Source of the DNA: Scilla litardierei
Taxonomy: Eukaryota > Streptophyta > Magnoliopsida > Asparagales > Asparagaceae
Direction: 5' to 3'
Length of the DNA stretch: 64,000 nucleotides
Assembly: GCA_030789695.1 (NCBI GenBank)
Contig: CM061139.1
Location: 201,907,641-201,971,640 of the forward strand
Part shown: positions 10,416 to 20,779 of the stretch, in pieces
Layout of the letters: each line of letters begins with the position of its first letter
How positions within the stretch are numbered: the stretch's first letter is position 1
Program-made: the position numbers and the translations under genes
Notes under the pieces: model-generated
The model's database searches: none
Seen by the model: only the letters and a program-made list of their open reading frames with translations
What the model was told of the DNA's origin: nothing

Positions 10416-11355
10416 GGAACAAAGAAGATATTGGGACAATGACAGCAAGCGTTGACAAGGCCATCTGGAGACAAAAAGATACATTTGTTGTACCTCTATT
10501 ATGAATTCGGTAAGCTTTATGTAGTGCGTTAGGCATGCACATATTTTATGGTAGGCAACAAGGACTTCATATCAACTCCCTTTAATTACAAGTTAAATAA
10601 AGGTTAATCCTTAGAAACTGTCAATCGTTTTGCACGTTAAAGCACTTTTTATTCTTCTAACGTTTTTTTAAGCATAAAGCTCGGAAATCACAAGAATGAA
10701 ACTTTTTTGCCCCAGAATAATACTGAAACATGATTTTTTTCTCAGATGTTCCCCCGTCATAGCTGATGTAAAGATTCACATCCATATCCTCTCTCTCTCT
10801 CTCTCTTTTCGAATTGAAAAAAGGCCAAGATAATAACAAAAATAAAGAAATATATCCTTGTTCCTGCTAGGGTCCAATTGTCAAATGCAACATTTTGTGT
10901 GTGGATCTAATCGTCATTACAGTCCAAGAGAACGAGGACGACTAACACTCTATCTTGGAGTCTTATTCATTCGAAGGTCAACTGCCAAATAAAATGTAGC
11001 CTTGTGACTTCACCCCGACCCCCACCTTGGTGGTTTCATTTTAACTTAAGCGACGGCCCCGTCTGTTTCACGATCACTAACGGTTTTTAAATGAAAAAAT
11101 TAATGGCCGTTCACTAAATTACAAACTACACACACATTTAATATTTCTTTGACCGACCAATAAATATAAATATAATACCATGAAACAGATACTGTCGTTA
11201 AAAAAATCGATTCGCGCTAATTTATTAACAATCTATGTCGGCTTCTTAAGCAAAAATTATAATGATAATTATAATTATAATAATGACGTTAGGGGGGCAG
11301 GCAGATGCAGCAAAAGGATTCTGAGTCAAATTGTCAATAAATCCTTTTGACCCGC
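10416..11355. other. Intergenic upstream of the reductase gene
   Basis: No gene seen. AT-rich with a short CT microsatellite at 10790-10806. CCCGC at 11351-11355 is the left target-site duplication of the Tat element. Confidence 0.5.
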
Positions 11356-12327
11356 TGTTTCAGAGTGTTTTCTCACTACAAAAGCGTTGACCGTGGATAA
11401 CCCGGTCAACGTGGTCAAGGGGCCCGCTTGGGTCCCTCGGGTGTGTCGAGTCGGTGCAGACGAGGCGCGAGTCGGAGTTGCGGACGGCGTGGAGCGCGTC
11501 GGCTGGGCCGAATCGGGATCCTTGGTCGCAAGGGGGGCGAGGGGAAGCCTCGACCCGGGTTGAGACGCTCGGCCACGGACGGACGTGCTCGGCTTCGGCG
11601 GTCGGACGACGAGGGGTAGCCTCGATCGTCCTGCTGGTTACGTAGCCGGTCGCGGGGCTGAGGGGAAGCCTCGGCCCGTGGATATGACGTCCTCCTGCGC
11701 AGATGAGAACGCTCGTCAGGGGGGCCAGACCTTGGTTCCGGCCAAATCCCCTCCGATGCCTAAGTCAGATAGTGATCTGAAAGAGGAGGCTCGGCGGAGA
11801 CGGTTCGACTCGAGAGGAGATCGGAACGGCGTCTACCGGCGCGAGCGGGGGAGGAAGGAATTTGGGATAGGGGAACTAGGTCGTTGATGGAGTACCTTAG
11901 GTTTTAGTTATCTGAGATCCGGTCCTTTGTCCAGTCGTCTTTCCAGCCCTTTTATAGACCTCCCGCTGTGATTGCCCCCGGCCCACGTCGCTCGTCCGCC
12001 CTCGATCGTGCCCCCCCAATCCCCCCCCCCCCCCCCCCCCCCGTCGCCACTCCCTGCGCCATGCCAGCACCTTCCCATCACGGTCATTAAGTGGTAGCGG
12101 GATCAGGGGAACGGTTATCGCTGGAGTGGGCGGGTGACTCGTGCGTTATCGGGGCCGGGTCCGGTTGATATTTGGGGGCCCTCTATGGGACTTCGCAGGG
12201 CGGGCGTGATCGCGCAGATGGGCTACAGATCGGCGGTCGGGCATCCAGGCTCGTATCTTTCGGGCTTCGTTTGGTGGGCTGTGCCTTTGGGCCCATGCTG
12301 TTGGGCCTTCGCAAAATGGATGTATCA
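11356..12327 (-). repeat. 3' LTR of the Tat element (element orientation)
   Basis: On the minus strand it opens TGATACATCC and closes CTCTGAAACA. A TATAAAAG box lies on the minus strand at 11949-11956. It contains a run of 22 C at 12021-12042; the partner LTR has 14. Confidence 0.9.
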
Positions 12328-12338
12328 ATTGCCCCCAT
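12328..12338 (-). other. Polypurine tract of the Tat element
   Basis: On the minus strand ATGGGGGCAAT lies directly before the TGATACATCC start of the 3' LTR. Confidence 0.75.
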
Positions 12339-12549
12339 CGGTGGGGCCGATCGGCCTTGGCCAGCTCGGTTCGACCGATGTGACTCCTGGGGTTCCGAGT
12401 GGTGCTTCAGTCGAGGCGTCGTCATAAATGGAGGTCATGATGGGGCGGATCGATTGGGCTTCCCTTGGCGCCGATTTCGAAGCGTCGCCGGCTCCTTGAG
12501 GCCTGCCACGTGTCCCTGTCAGGCGTTTCGAATTCGCCCCTGGGTCTGG

Positions 12550-12557
12550 TATATAAG
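12550..12557 (+). promoter_or_regulatory. TATA box of the antisense gene in the Tat element
   Basis: TATATAAG lies 148 bp upstream of the ATG at 12698, on the plus strand, inside the element and outside the LTR. It is followed by a pyrimidine-rich leader, so the antisense gene seems to have its own promoter. Confidence 0.6.
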
Positions 12558-12697
12558 ATCCCCGGCTGTGTTGATCCCAACTTCTTCCTTGCACTTTCCT
12601 CTGTTCTAGGCTTTCCACAACTCGGAGTCCCCCGCCGCCTTCGTTTCCTTGTCTTCTCCGAAAAGATAAAAGGTAACTCTTTTCTTATTTTCATATC

Positions 12698-14847
12698 ATG
12701 GCCGCTCTTAGGATAGGTGGTTCCGTCCAGGGAGCGAGGGATCCTCCGGAGTCCAGGCAGGGCGGGCCCCGACTTGTGGGATCTGGTTCCTCCTCTGGGA
12801 GCCGTCTCCTCCAAGATAAAGGGAAGGGGAAGCTCTTCCCGGACTATGCCGGCGACGATGCGGCGTCGGTTGCCGCGCGGCTTAATGTACCTCCAGTTAT
12901 CCTTCGAACGCCGTCGAGGACTCCTCCTCTATCGGCCGCGGAGATCCGAGATAGGTATCTCTGCTACCCGTACGATGTTCGAGTCCCTTTTATCGATGAG
13001 CGGATCTGCCTTTCAAGGAGCAATGAAGCCGGCGTCTACGTTGAGATGTTCCACCTGGGTCTTCGTTTCCCGCTCAATCCCTTCTTCATCCAGGTCATGG
13101 AGTATCTCATGGTGCCCCTCTGCCAGTTCACCCCCTGCTCGATTGCGGTACTGACGGGCTTCGTGACGCTCTGCTGCACCTGTGGTCTGGAGCCATCTCT
13201 CCCCCTTCTCTTCCACTTTTATCAGACCCAGACGGTCGGCCCAGGGTCATGGTTGCACCTCCGAGCCCGCTCGAGGAGGGAATGCCTGATTGGGCTACCC
13301 CGCTGGTCGGGGGATTGGAGCTCGGATTATGTCTTCGTGACCTTCCTGGAGGACGCCCAGATTTTGACAGGTTGGGGTAGGTCCGTCAGGCCTCGCCCAA
13401 CGCTACCCCTCTCCGAGGCCGATCAGGCGGCCGCCGCGCGGTTGTCGACCCTCCCCTTGGAAGCGAAGTCCATCTGGTCTTTGTTGGATGACCTACTCCT
13501 GAAGGCCGTCTTGTGGTCTCCGGGTAGGCCACTTTTTTAGTCCTGAATTGCCCCGTGGCTTACCCTGATTTCGATTTCCCTTGCAAGGATGGCTGGTCGC
13601 GAGTTCATCCGTGATGTCGACGAGCTGATCCGTCGTGGAGCCGCTCGGAGCCGATGCAGTACCTCTGGAAGGGCGCCTCGACGGACCGTTGAGGAGGAGG
13701 TACGCCGAGCCGAGCCCTCCGTGGGCAAGGTGGTGGCCGCGCCTCCCGCCTCTTCTTCTGACGATCTCCTCCCCGGGGGGGTCGTAAGGGCCGGATCCGC
13801 CCCACCAGCCCAAGAGGTGGGGGGGCAACGACGGGTCCGGTGCAGCTTCCCTTGCGCTTGACGTGCCCCCTCTTGTTCCCGAGGGTGGAGGTGGCTCGAG
13901 GCGGAAACGCTCCCCTTCGGCGCCTACCGAGCCTCACGAGGGGAAGAGGAGGAGGGAAGGTGAGGCTCCCTCCGATCCGGCGTGCTCCGTGCCCCCGGCG
14001 GTGTTTGCCAGGGATCTTCCGGTGGCCCTGACAACTACCCCCGTCGCGGCGTCTCCGCCCCCAATATCAGGAATCGGTGCCCTACTGGCGGGCAGCTCGG
14101 CCTCCCTCGAGGTCACCCCGGGGAGTTCGGTGTTTGTCGACCGAGCCCTGGCTCAGCAGTTCGCCGAGGGTTCCGTCCTCCCCCGGGACCGCAGTCTCCT
14201 CGAGAGGATCCCCACCGACAAGGTGTCAGACACCCTGGTCTGGATCCTTCAACAGGCTCGGCTATCCTACTGTTCTTTCCTTCGCTCTCTTCTTGGGCTC
14301 ATGTCTTGTCTTCCAGGGTTCAACGCTCGTTGTTGAGTCGCAGCGTCGAGCCGTCCATTTGAGGGAGCTGGAGGAATCCTCTGCGAGGGCCCATGAGCGG
14401 GCCGGGGCGGCGGAGGTAGCTATGGTGGAGGCCCAGATGGAGTCTCGGCAACTCAAGCTCCGGGTGGCCGAGCTAGAGGGACGAGTGGGTGACCTTCAGG
14501 GAAAGTTGAAGGACGCCCGGCAGTCGGCCGAGGAAGCGACGGAGTCGTTCCGCCTGGAGAGGGAGGAGCTTCAGAGGGAACTGTCGGATCGGCGTCAGGT
14601 GGCACGGTTTGCGGAGGAGTTGGAGATGGGCATCGTCGCGACTTTGGGGAAGAGGATCTTCGAGGTCCTCAGGGAGGCCTACGGTACATACGAAGGTCTC
14701 ATCGGCCCCCGGATCGTCGAAGTCGTCCAGTCTTCCTTCCGGGATTGCGCGGAACGGGTCCGGCAAGCTCCTCCACCTGTCGATCCCCCTCGTTCCGAGC
14801 AGGGCGAGGCGCCCGAGGATGTGTCTTCTCGAGCCCGGGCCCCCTAG
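12698..14847 (+). CDS. Antisense additional gene of the Tat element (putative gypsy-type transposon protein)
   Basis: Plus-strand, multi-exon coding region opposite to gag. The first exon, from ATG 12698 to a GT donor near 13524, encodes about 275 residues with the block LRFPLNPFFIQVMEYLMVPL and CGLEPSLPLLFHF. It matches the plant family called putative gypsy type transposon (PF04195 style; family knowledge). A middle exon begins after the acceptor at 13587. The last exon, 14317-14847, encodes 176 residues of Glu/Arg-rich coiled coil (RELEESSARAHERAG and on). The frame breaks inside a run of seven G at 13819-13825, and I found no in-frame join of exons 1 and 2, so this copy may be defective or the sequence may hold indel errors. 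Function is unknown in the family. Confidence 0.72.
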
Positions 14848-15329
14848 GTCATCTTTGTCTTTATCCTCAAATTTTTTAGCATCCGCTTCGCTTTGGCCCA
14901 GTCTACTTGAAATGGATCCCGGACCTCGCAACCTCCTTCGGCTTCGCTACCGGTTCCCGGCTTCGGGGCGAATAATTGCTGGTTGCATGGATGTTCGCTT
15001 AGGCCAGCAACTTTGTGTTCTTGGTCGACAGGTTTTGCTCTGTCGTCGCTACCCTAGTTTCCGTAGGTGACAAGTCTTGTCGTCCGCCGAGGGCGGATTA
15101 TATGTAGGGAGGCTTCCCCGCTTTGTTTTCCTGTAAATAAGACACACTTCTATACATTGGTTAATTATTGGAAATGAAATGGACTTACTTGGACTTCCTG
15201 TGCATTTTGCTTTGTTGCTGCGACCTCGGCTTCTCTGCTGACGGTGGTCGCTCCCCTCCTTTCTCCGGGGGATTGTCCCTTGCCCCTCGATTGGACAGGT
15301 CGGTCGACGTCCTTGATGATAAGGGGGGC
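14848..15329. other. Tat element spacer between the antisense gene and the tandem array
   Basis: Probably the 3' untranslated region of the antisense gene, with a possible end near 15130. No separate gene recognised. Confidence 0.45.
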
Positions 15330-16030
15330 TGCCCCCAGTTTTATGAGCAACGAAGTCGGTCCGCGGGGGTGTAGCTCCTCGGCTATGGTTTGGTCGGAGT
15401 CAATGCCGGCCGGGGGAATTGCCCCCCGAACTTACGAGCGAGGGAGTTGGTCGGCGAGGGCAAAGCTCCTCGGCTTAAGACCGGTCGGCGTCGGCGCTAG
15501 CTTGGGGAATTGCCCCCCAGAGCGAAGGAGTCAGTCGGCGAGGGCGAAGCTCCTCGGCTTAGGACCGATTGGCTTCCGCGCTGGCTGGGGGAATTGCCCC
15601 CAGACTTAAGAGCGATGGAGTCGGTCGGCGAGGGCGAAGCTTCTCGGCTTAGGACCGGTTGGCTTCTGCGCTGGCTGGGGGAATTGCCCCCAGACTTAGG
15701 AGCGATGGAGTCGGTCGGCGAGGGCGAAGCTCCTCGGCTTAGGACTGGTTGGCTTCCGTGCTGGCTGGGGGAATTGCCCCCAGACTTATGAGCGATGGAG
15801 TCGGTCGGCGAGGGCGTAGCTCCTCGGCTTAGGACCGGTTGGCTTCTGCGCTGGCTGGGGGAATTGCCCCCAGACTTACGAGCGAGGGAGTTGGTCGGCG
15901 AGGGCGAAGCTCCTCGGCTTAGGACCGGTCGGCGTCTGTGCTGGCTGGGGGAATAGCCCCCAGACTTAGGAGCTGTGGAGTCGGTCGGTAGAGGTGAAGC
16001 TCCTCGTCTTGGGTCTGGTTTTGTCTGACC
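15330..16030. repeat. 90-bp tandem repeat array inside the Tat element
   Basis: The block GGGGAATTGCCCC recurs near 15416, 15506, 15591, 15681, 15771, 15861 and 15951, giving about eight units of mostly 90 bp. The unit includes GAGTCGGTCGGCGAGGGCGAAGCTCCTCGGC. Because the period is divisible by three, both strands stay open. The minus strand would give 30-residue repeats around RGASPSPTDS, and the plus strand repeats around ESVGEGEA. Tandem arrays next to the antisense gene are known in Tat elements and are usually non-coding. Confidence 0.92.
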
Positions 16031-16259
16031 CCCCCATCCGGTGGGGCGACGGTCTTCACTCTCATGCACCCTTAGTGAAATGTTGATTCCGTCGAAGATA
16101 AAGAAAAGGTAAAAGGGAATGCATTTGTACTCTTAAGGGTCCTATTGGACTGGTACATTTGGAGGAAAATGAAAAAGGAAATAAGGCTAGACGGAGGGAT
16201 GTAAACCTAGATAATCTCCTCCGGACTAGGCTGCGATCGGAGGGAGGGGCCTCGCCTGC

Positions 16260-17894
16260 TCACTCTATGATGCGGAGGGGTCCTTGGACGGTGTTGACCT
16301 TCTTCCCCTTGTCCGGTTGCATGGAGGTTCCTTCTCCGTGGGCCGGCTCGTCGGCCGAATTCCTTGCGTGCCCTCGGCTCATCAGCTTTTCAATGTCCTT
16401 CTTTAGGTGCCAGCAGTCCTCAGTGTCGTGGCCATTGTCCTTGTGGTATTTGCAATACTTTTCCCCATTCTTCCCCCCTCTTTTTGTCTTGAGTGGGGGG
16501 CAATCGGCGCGCTCTTCCTTTTGCACTTGAGCGAGGACGGCGTCCGGGGTGGCGTCCCTGGTACCCTCTCCCCGCTGCCTGTTTCTCGTCTTCTTCTCGG
16601 TCCGGTACCCCTCGGGGCTGCGGCGCTCGCTATCGCCGCGTTTGGTCCCCCGTCTGGCCTTTCCTGCCTCAATGGCCAAGGTCTCTTCGGTCAGCATGAA
16701 GCGTTCGGCCCTCGCCATGATCCCCGGGAGGTCCTTTGTGGGATCGTTGTGCAGAGATTTGTTCAGGCCTCTGTGGCGCAGCCCTTTCTTTAGGGCTGTT
16801 TGGACGACTAAGTCGGGGGGGCTGTTCACGTTCAGCCGTTCCGCGTTGAAGCGACGCATAAACTGACGGAGCGGCTCGGTCGGGCCCTGCACTATGTTGA
16901 ACAAATGCTCAGCGTCGGGCATTACATGTCGCCCTGCCATGAACTGTTTGCAGAACAGCTGGGTGAGTTCCTCGAAGCTGTCGATGGAGCGGCTGGGTAG
17001 GCTGTGGTACCAGGTTCTCGCCGCCCCCCTGAGGGTCGAGTAGAAGCCCCTGCAGAGCAAGTCATCGTCGGCTCCTTGGAAGGACATGTCACCCTCGTAG
17101 TCCATCACGTGGTTTCCCGAGTCTCCTATCCCGTCGTACTTCCCCAGCGCCGGGATCTTGAATCGAGAGGGGACCCGTGCGTCGGTTATTCTCCTCGACA
17201 GAGGGCACCGGTCTCTGTGGATGCCCCCGGGGGTCCGACACCCACCCACCTCCAGCTCGTTCGGCGGTGGAGGGGGCACAGGCGCCGACGGGGCGGGCTC
17301 CACGGCCCTCGCCACACTGGGGGTCGGGCTGACCCGGCGTTCCCGGCTCCTCCGGCGGGAGCTCCCGCTCCGCCGTGATCGGTCTCTCGAGTGGTGCCGA
17401 TCGCTTCTTCTGCGATGAGGTGATCGTGGTCGACGGGACGACGCGGTCACCGACTCGTCCCCCGTGCCTTCGGTTTCTCTTCTGCTCCTTTCACGATAAG
17501 GGGAGGAGGCGCGTGATCTCGCCTGACGGGAGCCAGACCACGCGGGCCGACGCTCTGTGTTCGGTCTTCGGTTCCCATGGTCATTGACCACAGCTGACCG
17601 TAAGAGCGGGGGGCCCCCCGCCCAACGATGGCCGTCGCCTAACACGTCTCCGTTGGCCGGCGCAGTGCCGACGAGCTGCTGTACCGTTGCGACCAACGTC
17701 TGGAGGCTCGTGTTGGTCTCTTGGGCCAGGGTGCGGAGCTGCCCCTACGTGGCTAGTTCCGACCCGCCAGCCTCTTCAGTTGAGGGGGCGGGGCGATTGT
17801 CGTCGGGCGCGTCCTCAAGGTTGCTGTTGGGTGCGTCATTCCCCTCTTCCGGGATGGGGGGCATGCGTCTCTTTCCATTGCAGGCTCGTGCCAT
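16260..17894 (-). pseudogene. Gag of the Tat element with one nonsense codon
   Basis: Reads from ATG 17894 (MARACNGKRR) to a stop at 16260, about 544 codons in one frame broken by TAG at 17747-17745. The N-terminal third is Arg/Ser rich. The gag core includes YSTLRGAARTWYHSLP, LFCKQFMAGRH and LRQFMRRFN. A zinc-knuckle-like CKYHKDNGHDTEDC follows near the end. These blocks are typical of Tat-lineage gag. No protease follows. The nonsense codon would cut the product after about 49 residues, though re-initiation downstream is possible. The capsid would normally package element RNA in cytoplasmic particles. Confidence 0.88.
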
Positions 17895-17929
17895 TGCTGG
17901 TGTGGTTTGTTTCTTCGTGGGACAGTCGG

Positions 17930-17947
17930 TTCCCACAGACGGTGCCA
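17930..17947 (-). other. Primer binding site of the Tat element
   Basis: TGGCACCGTCTGTGGGAA on the minus strand, two bases after the 5' LTR. It is one base away from the TGGCGCCGTCTGTGGG form common in Tat-lineage elements, whose primer is usually given as tRNA-Arg. I did not confirm the tRNA. Confidence 0.75.
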
Positions 17948-17949
17948 GA

Positions 17950-18916
17950 TGTTTCAGAGTGTTTTCTCACTACAAAAGCATTGACCGTGGATAACCCGGT
18001 CAACGTGGTCAAGGGGCCCGCTTGGGTCCCTCGGGTGTGTCGAGTCGGTGCAGACGAGGCGCGAGTCGGAGTTGCGGACGGCGTGGAGCGCGTCGGCTGG
18101 GCCGAATCGGGATCCTTGGTCGTAAGGGGGGCGAGGGGAAGCCTCGACCTGGGTTGAGACGCTCGGCCTCGGACGGACGTGCTCGGCTTCGGCGGTCGGA
18201 CGACGAGGGGTAGCCTCGATCGTCCTGCTGGTTACGTAGCCGGTCGCGGGGCGGAGGGGAAGCCTCGGCCCGTGGATATGACGTCCTCCTGCGCAGATGA
18301 GAACGCTCGTCAGGGGGGGCCAGACCTTGGTTCCGGCCAAATCCCCTCCGATGCCTAAGTCAGATAGTGATCTGAAAGAGGAGGCCCGGCGGAGACGGTT
18401 CGACTCGAGAGGAGATCGGAACGGCGTCTACCGGCGCGAGCGGGGGAGGAAGGAATTTGGGATAGTGGAACTAGGTCGTTGATGGAGTACCTTAGGTTTT
18501 AGTTACCTGAGATCCGGTCCTTTGTCCAGTCGTCTTTCTAGCCCTTTTATAGACCTCCCGCTGTGATTGCCCCCGGCCCACGTCGCTCGTCCGTCCTCGA
18601 TCGTGCCCCCCCCAATCCCCCCCCCCCCCCAGTCGCCGCTCCCTGCGCCATGCCAGCACCTTCCCATCACGGCCATTAAGTGGTAGCGGGATCAGGGGAA
18701 CGGTTATCGCTGGAGTGGGCGGGTGACTCGTGCGTTATCGGGGCCGGGTCGGGTTGATATTTGGGGGCCCTCTATGGGACTTCGCAGGGCGGGCGTGATC
18801 GCGCAGATGGGCTACAGATCAGCGGTCGGGCATCCAGGCTCGTATCTTTCGGGCTTCGTTTGGTGGGCTGTGCCTTTGGGCCCATGCTGTTGGGCCTTCG
18901 CAAAATGGATGTATCA
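17950..18916 (-). repeat. 5' LTR of the Tat element (element orientation)
   Basis: 967 bp, nearly identical to 11356-12327. A TATAAAAG box lies on the minus strand at 18544-18551. The run of C at 18617-18630 is 14 long against 22 in the partner. Confidence 0.9.
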
Positions 18917-19172
18917 CCCGCGAAAAGTATTTTCAAGTCCTGTTCCGTCGAAGCTTCGGAAAATCAGAAGGCCGGAAATATGTCAGCGGACGGTTTGTCC
19001 CGAAAGAGGGGCAGAACATGACAAGACAACAAGACAAACCCACATACAATACAACAAATTTTTCGGTGTATGGACGTGACTTGTTTCCAAAAAAGGAAAT
19101 AAAGTAGGAGAAATGGTTCTTGTGAAGTGACAAGTGACTGATTTATTTTCCCATTTTGAAAACAAGTCTCAT

Positions 19173-19806
19173 CTCAAGGTGTCCATCAGGCCGGCCCGGG
19201 CCCGACCGGGCCTTGACCGGGCCACGGGCCGGCCCACAATCTGCCGGAAGCCCGACCCGCGGCTCGGCCAAGCCCGGGCCGGCCCCGAGTATATTAATTA
19301 AATATATATTTTTTAAAAAATATTAAAAATTCAACAGAAAATCTTAATAAAATGAAAAATAATATTTATACCTAGTATAAATTTTTTTAAGATAGTAAGT
19401 TTTTTAAACACATACTATTTTATAAAGGATGAACAAAATGGGAAGAAAACTAATGAGTAAAAATATTAATGAGGAACAAATTAAGGAGTAAATTAAGGAA
19501 GAACTATTATATATGGGAAAAATTTAATAAGGGACAAATTAAGGAGCATATTTGTGGAACAAAATTAAGTAGGAATCAAATTAAGGAACTTATTTGTGGA
19601 AAAAAATTAAGTAGTAAACATATTAGTAGGGAAAAAATAAGGAAAGAGGCCGGGCCGGGCCCGGCCCGGCCCGACGGGCCGCCCCTCCTCCTGGAAGCCC
19701 GGCCAAGGCTGCGGCCCGATCAACTCTACCGGGCCCGGGCCAGGCCGGGCCGTTGACCGGGCCGGACGGGCCGGGCTGCGGGCTTTCGGGCCGTTTGGAC
19801 ATCTTG
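19173..19806. mobile_element. hAT-like non-autonomous element with GC-rich ends
   Basis: Flanked by the 8-bp repeat AGTCTCAT (19165-19172 and 19807-19814), the size expected for hAT. The ends are inverted: CAAGGTGTCC at the left and CAAGATGTCC from the right end. Both are followed by long runs built from GGGCC/GGCCC. The middle is AT-rich and codes for nothing. The left inverted end has two extra bases next to the duplication. Confidence 0.72.
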
Positions 19807-19814
19807 AGTCTCAT

Positions 19815-20379
19815 CCATACACCGAAAATTCGGTGCATATTAGTCGAATCCAAAAATAAAACTTGAAAGCCAAGAAAGCAAACCTTACTAGAATTCTAAA
19901 AGTTGCATTGCCACAACAAACTAAAACTTTAAATAAAAGCAAGTTAAAAATCCTAAGTTGAATCAGAATTCTAAACCAAATAAAAATGCATCCCGAAAAC
20001 TGAAAAAACTCTTAAAAGCCCAAAATAATCAAAAAAGAAAAAAATTCACTTGTGTAATTGTATCTGCTCCATGTGATAGGATTCACTCCGATTTCCAAAA
20101 TAATGTTCCACGTGGTGGCTCCTTCCGCGTCAGAATGGGTGCATCATTTAGCTTGATTACCCAAGCTAGAAAGGCTAGGTTTTTTTTTATTACATCCCAA
20201 AACTGTATCTTGAGAAATTATTTGAAGCCAAAACAGTCTCAGGTTTATAGAACTGTCTTTAAGAGAAATCACGATACTAAAAAGTTCTCCCTTACGTAGC
20301 CCTGTATTTATAGAAATATGGTTACATAATGGGTGGATACCCAATACACAAATGGGCCTACAAAAGCCCGCTCATAACA
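19815..20379 (-). repeat. Minus-strand LTR remnant of another gypsy element
   Basis: On the minus strand GATAAGGGGAAG (a polypurine tract) is followed at 20379 by TGTTATGAGCGGG and then a TATAAATA box at 20305-20312, the layout of a 3' LTR start. The other end is not recognised and may be lost near the hAT-like element. Confidence 0.5.
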
Positions 20380-20779
20380 CTTCCCCTTATCTATCCATTG
20401 TTGTAAGCTATGTATATGATCGCTTCAGGATTCATAGAGCTTATCTGATCATGGGGGTATGAATACTTCTGGATCCTAAGTTAAGAGTTCTTGCCATCGC
20501 CATTTAAGTTTGTCGAAATCCCTGCAAGTTGTATGATTTGTGCTAGGGCTTCTGTAACGGTCTGTTTTCTTCAACACAACTATTTGCGTGTTTAACCTAT
20601 TTCCAATTTTTTTGAACTATTTTATAATGGTTTGTTAGGAGTTTTAACTGATTTCAAAATTTTCCTATAAAAATATTTTGGAGTACCAGACTAGTTATGG
20701 AGTATTTTGGTAAGATCGGATTTCATCAAATACCTCTAAAAGATCTGATAAAAATTCATTTTCTGATAAAAATTCATTT

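Larger units (their letters stand above)
11356..18916 (-). mobile_element. Complete non-autonomous Tat-lineage Ty3/gypsy element
   Basis: This 7561-bp element lies in minus orientation, bounded by LTRs 11356-12327 and 17950-18916 and flanked by a perfect 5-bp target-site duplication, CCCGC (11351-11355 and 18917-18921). Reading on the minus strand: 5' LTR, primer binding site, gag, a 90-bp tandem array, then a gene on the opposite strand, a polypurine tract and the 3' LTR. The whole pol region (protease, RT, RNase H, integrase) is missing between gag and the array. An antisense extra gene and tandem repeats downstream of pol are known traits of Tat-lineage elements. The LTRs differ by only a few substitutions plus a poly-C length change, so the insertion is fairly recent. 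Confidence 0.92.

Noticed and set aside
12422..12814. Minus-strand frames opposite the antisense Tat gene
   Set aside because: GC-rich shadow frames of the coding strand.
15330..16030. CRISPR-like array
   Set aside because: Direct 90-bp units with no unique spacers, in a plant genome and inside an LTR element.
15497..16069. 190-codon Ser-Pro repeat protein
   Set aside because: Arises from a tandem array whose period is divisible by three; no promoter or start context, so treated as repeat only.
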